A stretch of DNA of 30,974 bases from JBJYKD01 sp049310025. GTDB lineage: Bacteria; Bacillota; Thermosediminibacteria; Thermosediminibacterales; Tepidanaerobacteraceae. The stretch's first letter is position 1. Each line of letters begins with the position of its first letter. Under the pieces are notes generated by a model that was given only the letters and a program-made list of their open reading frames with translations, was not told the DNA's origin and made no database searches. Position numbers and translations under genes: made by a program. The DNA lies in NCBI RefSeq assembly GCF_049310025.1, contig NZ_JBJYKD010000033.1:1-30974 (forward strand), in the 5' to 3' direction. Of the stretch, positions 23,901 to 30,974 are shown in pieces.

Positions 23901-24451
23901 TGATGGCGGTGGGATACGACCTTTACTGCAAGCTGCTGGCCGCGGCGGTGAAAGAGCTAAAAGGAGAAAAAGAAGAAGAGGAGATTCAGCCGGTCATTGA
24001 GCTTGCCGTCAGCGCATATATTTCCGATAAATACATCCAGAACGCTGCCCACAAGATGGAGATTTACCGCCGCATAGCCGCCGTTGAAACCATAGAAGAG
24101 GCCAACGACCTGGAGGATGAGGTGGAAGACCGCTTTGGAGACATACCCGAGCCCACCAGGAACCTAATAGAGATCGCGCGGATTAAGGTTCTGGCCAGAA
24201 GGCTGAGGATTTCCGGCATCATCCAGCAGGGAGATGTCATCAACTTTAAATTTCAAAATTCCGATGCTCTGACGCCCGAGATGATTTTCCGGCTGAGCGC
24301 GGTTTTCCAGAAGCAGGTGACCTTTTCCGGTGCTGCAGCCCCATCCTTTACCTTAAAGACCAGAGGGCTGGAAGGCTTCAAACTGCTCTTGCGCATAGAG
24401 AAAATACTGAATGAAATGAAGACTATGCAGGAATCCTGCAGTGTAGTATAA
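20912..24451 (+). CDS. mfd: Transcription-repair coupling factor Mfd
   Basis: This is a DNA translocase that removes stalled RNA polymerase from lesions and recruits UvrA, 1179 residues as usual. In order: the UvrB-like N-terminal module with FPASSVIPYE and GRGQFAVRGGILDIYPL; the CarD-like RNA polymerase interaction domain at about 508 (NIGDYVVHAAHGIGKYLGV); the RecG-like translocase with Walker A CGDVGYGKTEVAMRAA at about 657-672, DEEQ at about 759, LTATPIPRTLHMAM and RGRVGRGSRQAFAYM; and the C-terminal UvrA-binding TRCF domain with RIAAVET and FGDIPEPTRNL. The start is ATG at 20912 or 20915, after GGGAG. It has its own promoter and precedes the PPIase gene by 34 nt. In Bacilli and Clostridia pth and fin usually precede mfd; neither is seen here. 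Confidence 0.98.
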   Translation: MMIDVVKFSEEIPEFNRLVRDLNRGLSNLLAYGVSDSQRAFLISALKKKTGAQILVVTADSLEAKKISDDLTFFLGPDEVAVFPASSVIPYETAARSLEFTAQRLKVVEMLLSGKSAVVVAPLQALTSKLVLPEKVKNFTIHFKVGERAPLEDVILKLAAMGYERVDMIEGRGQFAVRGGILDIYPLTREFPYRLEFFDDEVDSIREFSPEDQRSTNKLEEISIGPAREVIYDAETARRAAVLIAGELKQRKDVLYSLGREDLAEHLSEKVREHIEKLSAGLFFESAELYISHLYPELSTIMDYFKKNFITVLVEPGRIREAQNNAAFEAEETFKGLLERGEILASQASIYYSPFEIVEKLNGGKTVYMSVLPKIHPDFEPRALYSFQFRTMTPFYGKLDLLVDEITRLKKRKYRVAVLSGTRERGEHLARALKEKEIEVSVAGEGFMEFLPGQAVIIPGTLEKGFEAPEIKFAVISDTEIYGRPKKQQPRPKTAVRGKRITGFQELNIGDYVVHAAHGIGKYLGVVSLEVGGHIKDYFAIGYAGGDKLYVPTDQVDLIQKYIGAEDKPPKLSKLGSSEWNKAKNRVKDSVREMARELLELYAARQAVKGFAFSKDTPWQKEFEDMFPYEETPDQLIAIEEVKRDMESDRPMDRLLCGDVGYGKTEVAMRAAFKAVMDAKQVAVLVPTTILAEQHYHTFSERFAPFPVKVEVISRFKSPAEQKEILKRLKAGEIDIIIGTHRLLQKDVKFKDLGLLVVDEEQRFGVSHKEKIKQLKKNVDVLTLTATPIPRTLHMAMSGVRDMSIIETPPENRFPIQTYVVEHNESLIRDAILRELSRGGQVYYVYNRVETIHEEARNLQNLVPEARIAVAHGQMKEDELEEVMLNFYDHNYDVLVCTTIIETGLDIPNVNTLIVTSADRLGLAQLYQLRGRVGRGSRQAFAYMTYKKDKVLSEAAEKRLSAIREFTEFGAGFKIAMRDLEIRGAGNLLGTEQHGHMMAVGYDLYCKLLAAAVKELKGEKEEEEIQPVIELAVSAYISDKYIQNAAHKMEIYRRIAAVETIEEANDLEDEVEDRFGDIPEPTRNLIEIARIKVLARRLRISGIIQQGDVINFKFQNSDALTPEMIFRLSAVFQKQVTFSGAAAPSFTLKTRGLEGFKLLLRIEKILNEMKTMQESCSVV

Positions 24452-24485
24452 TATAAAGAATGAAATAATCGCGGGGAGGATTTTA

Positions 24486-25451
24486 ATGAACATTCGGTTG
24501 AAGATCACAGGATTATTTGCGGCGGTATTGATACTGGTGGGCGGCTGCGGCATCATACAAAAGACCGCCGGTGAAGGGAGGATTATCGACGACAAGGAGG
24601 TCGTGGCTTCCGTCAATGGCGAATACATCCTGAAGTCGGACTTTGAGGAACAGGTCCTGCAGGTTAAAAAAATCCTTGAGGCCAACGGCCAGGATTTTAC
24701 CACTCAGGAAGGTAAAAAAAACCTGCAGGACATCAGGAAAAAAGTCCTGGACAGCATGATAAAAGATGTGCTGGCCCTCCAGCAGGCTGAAAAGCAGAAC
24801 GTGACTTTAAAGCAGGGTGAACTGCAGGAAGCCATCAGCCAGATAGAAACCTATCACGGCGGTAAAGAGGCCCTGGACAATTACCTGAAGGAACAGGGAA
24901 TGGACAGGAAAAAATTCGAGAACATTGTAAAGCAGCAGCTGTTAATCCAGAATTTGAAGGAAAAATTGACGGGGGATATAAAGGTTACTGACGACGAAGT
25001 TAAGAAGTACTACAATGACAACAGAGACAGCTTCAAACTGCCCTCTCCGGAAATAAGGGCGAGTCATATACTCCTTCCCACCGAAGAAGAGGCAAAAAAG
25101 GTGCTTTCAGAGCTTAAAGCCGGCGCCGATTTTGCGGAGCTTGCCCGGAAGTATTCCACTGATCCCGGAACGAAGGACAAAGGCGGGGACCTGGGTTATT
25201 TCGGCAAGGGTCAGATGGTGCCGGAATTCGAAAAGGCGGCATTTTCTTTGAAGCCGGGCGAGGTAAGCGATGTGGTTAAAACCAAGTACGGTTACCACAT
25301 AATAAAGGTTACCGGTGAAAGGACTTCGCTTGCTTTTGAGGATGTGAAAGATTACATTAAAAGCAACCTGGAAGCTGCAGAAAAAGATGATAAATTCAAC
25401 AAGTACATGGAACAGTGGCAAAAACAATCCAGGATAGTAAAGTTCATTTAG
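24486..25451 (+). CDS. PrsA/SurA-like peptidyl-prolyl isomerase lipoprotein
   Basis: This is an extracytoplasmic foldase, 321 residues. The N-terminus is a lipoprotein signal: basic NIRLK, hydrophobic core, and a lipobox LVGGC with Cys21, so the mature protein is membrane-anchored on the outer face. A SurA N-like helical region follows (about 40-170: VNGEYILKSDFEEQV and the coiled, Lys/Gln-rich LKQGELQEAISQIE). The parvulin domain (about 190-280) shows RASHILLPTEEEAKKVL, GADFAELARKYSTDPG, GGDLGYFGKGQMVPEFEKAA and TKYGYHIIKV. The start is ATG at 24486, with GGGGAGGA 6 nt upstream. It is probably co-transcribed with mfd. A PrsA-type isomerase gene between mfd and spoVT is a known arrangement in Firmicutes. 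Confidence 0.93.
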   Translation: MNIRLKITGLFAAVLILVGGCGIIQKTAGEGRIIDDKEVVASVNGEYILKSDFEEQVLQVKKILEANGQDFTTQEGKKNLQDIRKKVLDSMIKDVLALQQAEKQNVTLKQGELQEAISQIETYHGGKEALDNYLKEQGMDRKKFENIVKQQLLIQNLKEKLTGDIKVTDDEVKKYYNDNRDSFKLPSPEIRASHILLPTEEEAKKVLSELKAGADFAELARKYSTDPGTKDKGGDLGYFGKGQMVPEFEKAAFSLKPGEVSDVVKTKYGYHIIKVTGERTSLAFEDVKDYIKSNLEAAEKDDKFNKYMEQWQKQSRIVKFI

Positions 25452-25473
25452 CGCTTCTACACTTTCCCTCCAA

Positions 25474-25504
25474 TGAATAGAACAGGTTAATGCGATATAT
25501 ACTA
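25474..25504 (+). promoter_or_regulatory. Sigma-G/F-like promoter of spoVT
   Basis: TGAATA (25474-25479) and TATACTA (25498-25504) are 18 bp apart. This fits the known forespore sigma-G consensus (TGAATA and CATACTA, 17-18 bp) at all but one position. SpoVT is known to be made under sigma-G in Bacillus, so the match agrees with function. The start codon is 39 nt downstream. Confidence 0.7.
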
Positions 25505-25542
25505 TATGTGAAATCAAAATCCAGATCAAAGGAGGGATACTG

Positions 25543-26103
25543 GTGAAGGCAACAGGAATTGTACGGCGCATCGATGATCTGGGACGAGTCGTTATTCCCA
25601 AAGAAATACGACGGACTCTCAGAATTCGCGAGGGCGACCCTCTTGAAATATTTACGGATAGGGAAGGAGAAGTAATCCTTAAAAAATATTCTCCCATAGG
25701 GGAACTGGGAGACTTTGCCAGGGAGTATGCCGATTCACTGCACGCATCGGTGAACCATATTACATGTATAGCAGACAGGGATGCAATCATAGCCGTATCA
25801 GGGGCGCCGAAAAAGGAATATCTGGATAAACCCATAAGCCCCGCGCTGGAAAAAATTATGGATGAACGCAGGACCGTTTTGATAAGCAAGACCAGTGAAA
25901 AGGATTACGTAAAGATTACGATGGACGAGGAAGACGGCAAGATCAAATACTCTAGCCAGGTGATAGTGCCCATCATAGCGGAGGGGGACCCCATAGGGGC
26001 GGTCATCCTCCTTTCAAAGGAGCCGAACGTCACCATGGGTGAACTGGAGGTCAAGGTGGCCGAGACGGCGGCGGGTTTCCTGGCGAAGCAGATGGAACAG
26101 TAG
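25543..26103 (+). CDS. spoVT: Stage V sporulation protein T
   Basis: This is an AbrB-type transcription factor that adjusts forespore gene expression late in sporulation, 186 residues. The N-terminal swapped-hairpin DNA-binding domain reads MKATGIVRRIDDLGRVVIPK and RRTLRIREGDPLEIF; the C-terminal GAF-like domain (about 55-180) includes VNHITCIADRDAIIAVSG and SSQVIVPIIAEGDPIGAVIL. The start is GTG at 25543, with AAGGAGGGA about 6 nt upstream. It has its own sigma-G-like promoter and a hairpin terminator after it. It shows that the organism forms, or descends from, endospore formers. Confidence 0.97.
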   Translation: MKATGIVRRIDDLGRVVIPKEIRRTLRIREGDPLEIFTDREGEVILKKYSPIGELGDFAREYADSLHASVNHITCIADRDAIIAVSGAPKKEYLDKPISPALEKIMDERRTVLISKTSEKDYVKITMDEEDGKIKYSSQVIVPIIAEGDPIGAVILLSKEPNVTMGELEVKVAETAAGFLAKQMEQ

Positions 26104-26140
26104 AGGAAAAATCAATAAAGTAAAAAATGCGGATTATTTA

Positions 26141-26190
26141 GGATAGACTTCATAGCGGCCCTATGGATGTTCTATCCTTTGATTTTTTAT
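26141..26190 (+). terminator. Probable terminator after spoVT
   Basis: GGATAG (26141-26146) pairs with CTATCC (26172-26177), and an inner CATAG (26151-26155) with CTATG (26161-26165), giving a two-part stem with an internal loop, followed by TTTGATTTTTTATTT. It ends spoVT transcription ahead of the convergent pckA. Confidence 0.65.
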
Positions 26191-26201
26191 TTGCCGGAGG
26201 C

Positions 26202-26242
26202 TGGGAGTTTGCCAGGGCAATGCCAGCCCTGGCTCCCATTTT
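26202..26242. terminator. Second strong hairpin between spoVT and pckA
   Basis: GCCAGGGC (26211-26218) pairs perfectly with GCCCTGGC (26226-26233), extended by GGGA/TCCC across a bulge, followed on the plus strand by ATTTT. There is no T-run on the minus strand, so it is a back-up terminator for spoVT or a structure that ends or protects the pckA mRNA. Confidence 0.5.
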
Positions 26243-26292
26243 GAATGAAATAAAGCGGCGAAGATTGGAATTCTGTAATGAATATCCGGTTT

Positions 26293-27849
26293 TTACGCCT
26301 TTGGCCCGGCAGCCAGCACTTCCGGTGCTATGCCGGAGAATTTGCCTATGTTTTTTGCAAAACTTGAGGCAAGTTTCCTCGCGGTCTCGTCGTAGGCGTT
26401 TTTGTCCTGCCATGTATTCCTGGGGTTTAGAATGTTTTCGGGCACATCGGGGCATGTTTTGGGTATCATCAACCCGAAAATCGGGTCCCGCTCATAGGAT
26501 ACATTCTCCAGTTCGCCGTTCAGCGCCGCCTTTATCATGGCCCGGGTGTATTTGAGATCCATGCGCCTGCCCACTCCGTAAGGACCGCCGGTCCAGCCGG
26601 TGTTCACCAGGAACACTCCGGCGCTGTGCTTTTGTATCTTTTCTCCCAGCAGTCCGGCGTAGACCATGGGTGAAAGGGGCAGGAAGGGAGCTCCGAAGCA
26701 GGAGGAGAAGGTGGCCTGGGGCTCGGTTATTCCCCTTTCGGTGCCGGCCAGCTTGCTGGTATAGCCGGATATGAAGTAGTACATGGCCTGTTCTTTGGAA
26801 AGCTTTGCTATAGGAGGCAGCACTCCGAAGGCGTCGGCCGTAAGGAAGACCACCGTTTTCGGATGGCCGCCCACGCCTGGAATGACCGCTCCGGGTATAA
26901 AGTCCACGGGGTACGCCGCCCGGGTGTTTTCGGTGATTTTGTCGCTGTCGTAATTCAGTTTCCTGGTTTCTTCGTCATAAACCACATTTTCGAGGACTGC
27001 GCCGAATTTTATGGCATTGTATATCTGAGGTTCTTTTTCTTCCGAAAGATTAATGCACTTGGCGTAGCACCCGCCCTCAAAGTTGAAGATGCCTTCGTCG
27101 GACCAGCCGTGCTCGTCGTCACCTATCAAGAATCTTTCGGGGTCCGCCGAAAGGGTGGTTTTGCCGGTGCCTGAAAGCCCGAAGAACAGCGCCGTGGATC
27201 TGTCCCGGCCCATGTTGGCGGAACAGTGCATTGAAAGGACTCCGGCCCTGGGCATGAGGTAGTTCATCACCGAAAATACGGATTTTTTAATCTCCCCGGC
27301 GTACTGGCTGCCGCCGATGATGACCAGTTTCTTCTCAAAGCTGATGATGATAAAGGCTTCCGAGGCCGTCCCGTCCATTTTAGGATCGGCCTTGAAACCG
27401 GGAGCGCAGATTACGGTGAATCCCGGTTCATGGGTTTTTAGTTCCTCTTCTGTAGGCCTTATAAAAAGCTGGTGGGCAAAGAGATTCTGGTATGCGTATT
27501 CGTTTATCACCCGGATGGGCAGCCGGAACCTGGGGTCGGCCCCCACAAAACCGTCGAAAACGAAGACTTCCCGGTTTTGCAGATAGGCTTTCAAGCGGTT
27601 AAGCAGGTTTTCGAATTTTTCCACCGGGAAGGGCTTGTTGTTGTCCCACCAGATGTCGTCATGTACCGAAGGCTCGTCTACTATGAATTTATCGTTAGGC
27701 GAACGCCCCGTATATTTTCCGGTGTAGACGTTAAATGCACCGCTTTCGGTCAGCACACCTTCTTTTCTCTTTAAAGCTTCTTCCACCAGGCGAGAAACCG
27801 GAAGATTTCTGTATACCTGTTTTAAATTTGAAAGACCTGCGATATCCAT
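26293..27849 (-). CDS. pckA: Phosphoenolpyruvate carboxykinase (ATP)
   Basis: This enzyme catalyses oxaloacetate plus ATP to phosphoenolpyruvate, CO2 and ADP, linking the C4 acid pool to gluconeogenesis (or running in reverse in anaerobes). It is 518 residues from the ATG at 27849, with GGGGG 6 nt upstream; a TTG at 27855 would sit on that site. Visible motifs are GKYTGRSPNDKFIV at the substrate site, the kinase-1a loop FFGLSGTGKTTLS, the metal-binding IGDDEHGW, EGGCYAKCI, TENTRAAYP and NTGWTGGPYGVG. It is full length and intact. It lies head to tail against spoVT, divergent from the flippase gene, and interrupts the usual spoVT-spoVB(yabM)-mazG order. No regulatory operator was recognised. 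Confidence 0.97.
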   Translation of the reverse strand: MDIAGLSNLKQVYRNLPVSRLVEEALKRKEGVLTESGAFNVYTGKYTGRSPNDKFIVDEPSVHDDIWWDNNKPFPVEKFENLLNRLKAYLQNREVFVFDGFVGADPRFRLPIRVINEYAYQNLFAHQLFIRPTEEELKTHEPGFTVICAPGFKADPKMDGTASEAFIIISFEKKLVIIGGSQYAGEIKKSVFSVMNYLMPRAGVLSMHCSANMGRDRSTALFFGLSGTGKTTLSADPERFLIGDDEHGWSDEGIFNFEGGCYAKCINLSEEKEPQIYNAIKFGAVLENVVYDEETRKLNYDSDKITENTRAAYPVDFIPGAVIPGVGGHPKTVVFLTADAFGVLPPIAKLSKEQAMYYFISGYTSKLAGTERGITEPQATFSSCFGAPFLPLSPMVYAGLLGEKIQKHSAGVFLVNTGWTGGPYGVGRRMDLKYTRAMIKAALNGELENVSYERDPIFGLMIPKTCPDVPENILNPRNTWQDKNAYDETARKLASSFAKNIGKFSGIAPEVLAAGPKA

Positions 27850-27887
27850 TTGCAACCCCCGCTTTTACGAATTTTATTTTAAAAAAC

Positions 27888-27893
27888 ATTATA
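27888..27893 (-). promoter_or_regulatory. -10 box of the pckA promoter
   Basis: On the minus strand TATAAT (complement of 27888-27893), preceded by AG, lies 39 nt before the pckA start. The -35 region, 17 bp further upstream (TGGTTT), is a poor match, so only the -10 box is supported. Confidence 0.45.
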
Positions 27894-27963
27894 CTATATT
27901 TTTTCTACATAAACCAGCATTTTTTTAAAATTCGCCCGGAGAAATCAGAGAGAAAATTAAATG

Positions 27964-27992
27964 TTGCCGCTCTCCGGCAAATGGAATATAAT
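27964..27992 (+). promoter_or_regulatory. Promoter of the flippase-mazG operon
   Basis: The -35 box TTGCCG (27964-27969) and the -10 box TATAAT (27987-27992) are 17 bp apart. The TTG start of the flippase gene follows 37 nt downstream. This promoter is divergent from that of pckA. Confidence 0.6.
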
Positions 27993-28028
27993 TATTGACG
28001 GAATTTAAAAAGAAAGGCGGATTCCTTT

Positions 28029-29633
28029 TTGACGGAGAAAAAGAATTCCTTTCTAAAAGGCGCTTTGATTTTAACGGCGGCAGGCTTTGTGGTGAAAATC
28101 CTGGGAGCCGTTTACAGAATACCCCTGGCCATGATGATAAAGGATGAAGGGATGGGGCTGTATCAGATGGCCTACCCCATATATGTCACCCTTCTTTCCA
28201 TTTCTACCGCCGGGCTGCCCACCGCCATATCAAAAATGGTGGCCGAGGATGTGGCCACCGGGAGATATAGAAACGCCTACCGGATTTTTATGGTATCCCT
28301 GGCAGTTCTTGCATCGGTGGGGCTTTTTTTGACCCTGCTCTTGGCGGGAACCGCGGAAATCCTGGCGGCAAGGGTACTGGGAAACCCCAAAGCCTTTTAC
28401 CCGCTTGTCAGCATTGCTCCGGCCATTTTCTTCGTGTCCATTATGTCGACTTTTCGGGGCTTTTTCCAGGGCTTGCAGGATATGACGCCCTCCGCCGTCT
28501 CCCAGGTGGTGGAGCAGCTGGGGCGGGTCGTAGCGGTTTTTGTCCTGGCCACACTGCTTTTGCCGCGCGGGCTGGAATACGCCGCTGCGGGGGCCGCATT
28601 CGGCCCGGTGGTGGGGGCGGCGGCCGGTCTTATCCTTCTCGTGGCGGTCTATTTTAAAAGGCGAGGAGAAATATTCCGGCAGATACATACCGATACCGGC
28701 GGGCGCGTGGAAAACCCCCTGAGCATAATCTACCGCTTGTTTGCCTTTGCCATTCCCATAACTCTGGGAGGGCTTATCATACCTATCATGAACCTGGCCG
28801 ATGCGGCCATCGTAAGCAGGAGGCTGCAGTATGCGGGTTTTTCAGTTACCCGGGCCACCGAACTTTACGGGCAGCTGACGGGGATGGCGGCGCCTTTAAT
28901 CAATCTTCCGGCCATAGTAACCATATCCCTTTCGGCCAGCCTTGTGCCCGCCATCTCAGAGGCCGTGGCGCTGAAAAATGTGCGCCTGATGTCATCCCGG
29001 GCCGAAACCGGCGTAAGGATCAGCATAATCTTCGGTCTGCCTGCGGCGGTGGGCATGTTTGTGCTGGCGGAGCCCATATCGGTGCTCCTTTATAACAATC
29101 CCGAGGCGGGTGTACCGCTGGCGGTGCTTTCCTGGGGAGTCATATTTTTATCCCTCAACCAGACCACCACGGGCATACTTCAGGGGGCCGGCAAGACGTT
29201 CATTCCCGTGAGAAATCTCTTCTTAGGCGCGCTGGCCAAAATCTTCATCAATTACACCCTGACCGGCATGCCGCTGATAAATATCAAGGGGGCGGCCCTG
29301 GGTTCGGTGGCGGGATACATGATTTCGTCTTTGCTGAACTTCGGGTCGGTGATAAGGTGGACCGGCCTGGCCGTAGACATAAAATACATGATAATAAAGC
29401 CCGTGATGGCCACGCTATTGATGGGAGCCGCGGTGCGTTTCGCCTTTGGAGGCCTTATGGCTTACGGTCTCAGCCAGAACATGGCGACCCTTGTTTCCAT
29501 AGTCTTTGGAGTCGCAGTTTACGGCATATCTTTACTGGTCATCGGCGGCGTAAAAAAAGACGACCTGGCCATTTTGCCGGGAGGTCGCAGCATAATAGTT
29601 TTTTTAAATAAATTTGGCAATTTCAGGAGGTAA
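28029..29633 (+). CDS. SpoVB/MurJ-type polysaccharide flippase (MOP superfamily)
   Basis: This is a 534-residue membrane transporter with about 14 hydrophobic segments that would flip lipid-linked cell-wall or spore-cortex precursors. The N-terminal FLKGALILTAAGFVVKILGAVYRIPL is typical of the SpoVB/YabM group, as are GLYQMAYPIYVTLLSIS, GLPTAISKMVAE and STFRGFFQGLQDMTPSAVSQVVEQLGR, given here only in part. The start is TTG at 28029, with AGAAAGGCGG 9 nt upstream. It corresponds by position to yabM of Bacillus, next to mazG (yabN). mazG follows after 6 nt, so the two are co-transcribed from the promoter at 27964-27992. Whether it acts as SpoVB in sporulation or as a vegetative flippase cannot be told. 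Confidence 0.92.
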   Translation: MTEKKNSFLKGALILTAAGFVVKILGAVYRIPLAMMIKDEGMGLYQMAYPIYVTLLSISTAGLPTAISKMVAEDVATGRYRNAYRIFMVSLAVLASVGLFLTLLLAGTAEILAARVLGNPKAFYPLVSIAPAIFFVSIMSTFRGFFQGLQDMTPSAVSQVVEQLGRVVAVFVLATLLLPRGLEYAAAGAAFGPVVGAAAGLILLVAVYFKRRGEIFRQIHTDTGGRVENPLSIIYRLFAFAIPITLGGLIIPIMNLADAAIVSRRLQYAGFSVTRATELYGQLTGMAAPLINLPAIVTISLSASLVPAISEAVALKNVRLMSSRAETGVRISIIFGLPAAVGMFVLAEPISVLLYNNPEAGVPLAVLSWGVIFLSLNQTTTGILQGAGKTFIPVRNLFLGALAKIFINYTLTGMPLINIKGAALGSVAGYMISSLLNFGSVIRWTGLAVDIKYMIIKPVMATLLMGAAVRFAFGGLMAYGLSQNMATLVSIVFGVAVYGISLLVIGGVKKDDLAILPGGRSIIVFLNKFGNFRR

Positions 29634-29639
29634 TGCCGG

Positions 29640-30428
29640 GTGGCTAAATACACCATGCAGGATTTAATAGACATTATGGCGGCTTTGCGGGGGGAAAACG
29701 GATGTCCGTGGGACAAAGCCCAGACCCACGAGTCGCTAAAACCCTTTTTACTAGAAGAGGCCTACGAAGTAATAGACGCCATCGACCGGGGCGACGCGAA
29801 CGATCTTACGGAGGAACTGGGAGACCTTCTGCTGCAGATTGTTTTTCACAGCCGCCTGGCGGAAGAAAGAGGAGAGTTTGATATGGGGGATGTCATAGAC
29901 GGCATTTGCGAAAAAATGATCCGCCGCCACCCCCATATCTTCGGAGACGTGAAAGTTGAAAACGCCGGCGAGGTGTTGAAAAACTGGGAGGATATAAAGC
30001 GGGAGGAAAAGGATATAAAGACTCAAGCCCAGAGCATGGCAAGTCTCCCCGCGACCTTTCCGGCTTTGATGCTGGCTTACAAGGTCCAGGAGAAGGCGGC
30101 CCGGGTGGGATTTGACTGGGCCGATGTTAAGGGCGCTATGGATAAGGTATTTGAGGAAATGGAGGAGCTCAAAGAGGTATATAAAGATAACAACTGTGAC
30201 AAAATAAGAGAAGAAATGGGAGATTTGCTTTTTGCTGCCGTAAACGTGGCCAGGTTCCTGAAAGTGGACCCGGAGCTGGCGCTGAGGGATGCCACGAAAA
30301 AATTTATTCGGCGGTTCAACTACGTTGAACAGGCTGCCGCAAGATCCGACAGGGAATTACAGGATATGAGTCTGGAAGAGATGGATAAACTCTGGGAAGA
30401 AGGGAAGAAACAAGAAAAAAAGTTTTAA
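29640..30428 (+). CDS. mazG: Nucleoside triphosphate pyrophosphohydrolase MazG
   Basis: This is a house-cleaning enzyme that hydrolyses abnormal NTPs to NMP and pyrophosphate, 262 residues, the length of E. coli MazG. There are two tandem MazG domains: LRGENGCPWDKAQTHESL, EEAYEVIDAI and EELGDLLLQIVFHSRL in the first, and VGFDWADVKGAMDKVFEEME and EEMGDLLFAAVNVARFL in the second, each with the Mg-binding ExxE...ExxD pattern. The start is GTG at 29640, with CAGGAGG about 8 nt upstream. Unlike Bacillus YabN it lacks an N-terminal tetrapyrrole-methylase-like domain. It lies 6 nt after the flippase gene. No terminator is seen after it, but hup has its own -10 box. Confidence 0.96.
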   Translation: MAKYTMQDLIDIMAALRGENGCPWDKAQTHESLKPFLLEEAYEVIDAIDRGDANDLTEELGDLLLQIVFHSRLAEERGEFDMGDVIDGICEKMIRRHPHIFGDVKVENAGEVLKNWEDIKREEKDIKTQAQSMASLPATFPALMLAYKVQEKAARVGFDWADVKGAMDKVFEEMEELKEVYKDNNCDKIREEMGDLLFAAVNVARFLKVDPELALRDATKKFIRRFNYVEQAAARSDRELQDMSLEEMDKLWEEGKKQEKKF

Positions 30429-30498
30429 AATACCTTCGTACAAGAAGGATTTTGAAGACAGACGGAGAATAGTCTAAATATGTTAAAAATATAAAAGG

Positions 30499-30504
30499 TA
30501 TAAT
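30499..30504 (+). promoter_or_regulatory. -10 box of the hup promoter
   Basis: TATAAT at 30499-30504 lies 19 nt before the start codon, right before the ribosome binding site AAAGGAGGGA (30507-30516), so any transcript from it would have a very short leader. No good -35 hexamer is found at 16-18 bp. Confidence 0.4.
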
Positions 30505-30522
30505 TCAAAGGAGGGACATTTC

Positions 30523-30798
30523 TTGAACAAAGCGGATCTTATATCCATTATGGCCGAAAAAAGCGGTTTGACGAAGAAAGATACCGAAAAAGCTTTAAAT
30601 GCGTTTGTCGAAACTGTGGAGGAAGCCCTGGCGAAAAGAGACAAGGTTCAGCTGGTTGGCTTCGGAACTTTCGAAGTCAGGGAAAGAAGCTCCAGAAAGG
30701 GTCGCAATCCTCAGACCGGTGAGGAAATCGATATTCCGGCTGCCAGCATTCCGGCTTTCAAGCCCGGTAAAGCGTTGAGAGACAATATTAATAAATAG
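30523..30798 (+). CDS. hup: DNA-binding protein HU
   Basis: This is a histone-like nucleoid protein of 91 residues that binds and bends DNA as a dimer. It has the full HU signature: MNKADLISIMAEKSGLTKKD at the start, the central VQLVGFGTFEVRERSSRKGR with GRNPQTGEEI in the DNA-clasping arm, and IPAFKPGKALRDNIN at the end. The start is TTG at 30523, with AAAGGAGGGA 6 nt upstream. It is followed closely by a strong terminator. In related genomes hup sits in the same neighbourhood, after mazG and before the yabP/yabQ sporulation genes. Confidence 0.97.
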   Translation: MNKADLISIMAEKSGLTKKDTEKALNAFVETVEEALAKRDKVQLVGFGTFEVRERSSRKGRNPQTGEEIDIPAASIPAFKPGKALRDNINK

Positions 30799-30817
30799 GT
30801 ATGCTGATTTGTTTGAT

Positions 30818-30843
30818 ACAGGTCGTTGCGACCTGTTTTTTTT
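30818..30843 (+). terminator. Intrinsic terminator after hup
   Basis: ACAGGTCG (30818-30825) pairs with CGACCTGT (30829-30836) around a tight 3-nt loop, followed by a run of eight T. It is a textbook terminator 20 nt after the hup stop. The last 130 nt of the window hold no gene. Confidence 0.92.
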
Positions 30844-30974
30844 ATGCCCGGAATTATTTGCATTCTTATGTCGAATAATAAAAAAGGGACAAAACAAAAG
30901 TCCTGCGGTAAAAAGTCAAGTACCTAAAAATAACAAAATGGAAAATATTTAGCTCACTTTTTGTAAAAAAGACA

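Overview
The window looks like the chromosome of an anaerobic, endospore-forming, probably thermophilic Firmicute (Clostridia; something like the Thermosediminibacterales or Thermoanaerobacterales). I infer this from the mfd, prsA-like, spoVT, spoVB-type flippase, mazG and hup order, a sigma-G-like promoter before spoVT, a CtsR-type operator before clpB, strong AGGAGG ribosome binding sites and frequent TTG or GTG starts (clpB, azlC, rpiR, thiT, spoVT, flippase, mazG, hup). The CRISPR repeat ends in the ATTGAAAC tag typical of type I-B and III systems of such organisms. The species is not determined.

Left edge (1-1404): the 3' end of a possible serine recombinase runs in frame into a CRISPR array of 13 identical 30-nt repeats and 12 spacers. 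The array is transcribed leftward from a leader at about 1085-1300, which holds a 13-bp inverted repeat. No cas genes lie in the window. A short repeat derived from the end of clpB sits between leader and clpB. Then clpB (minus strand) follows, with a well-formed sigma-A promoter whose -35 box lies inside a CtsR-like operator.

4.4-11.8 kb (plus strand, visibly more AT-rich): azlCD, a branched-chain amino-acid exporter pair; a broken J-domain gene on the minus strand; then a five-gene set: RpiR regulator, D-2-hydroxyacid dehydrogenase, class II aldolase, GntP permease and FGGY kinase. Together these look like uptake and breakdown of a sugar acid by redox change, phosphorylation and aldol cleavage. 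I cannot match this gene set to a pathway I know, so it is the best candidate here for an undescribed system.

12-19.4 kb (more GC-rich): dnaE on the minus strand, flanked on both sides by plus-strand orphan DNA methyltransferases of different types. The first overlaps the dnaE 3' end tail to tail, and the DnaE C-terminus looks abnormal. A small PrsW-like membrane protein with an unclear start follows.

19.5-31 kb: a TPP riboswitch with its own terminator controls the thiamine transporter gene thiT; then come mfd, a PrsA/SurA-like lipoprotein isomerase, spoVT, pckA (minus strand, inserted into the cluster), a SpoVB/MurJ-type flippase, mazG and an HU protein gene with a strong terminator. No rRNA, tRNA or complete insertion sequence was seen.
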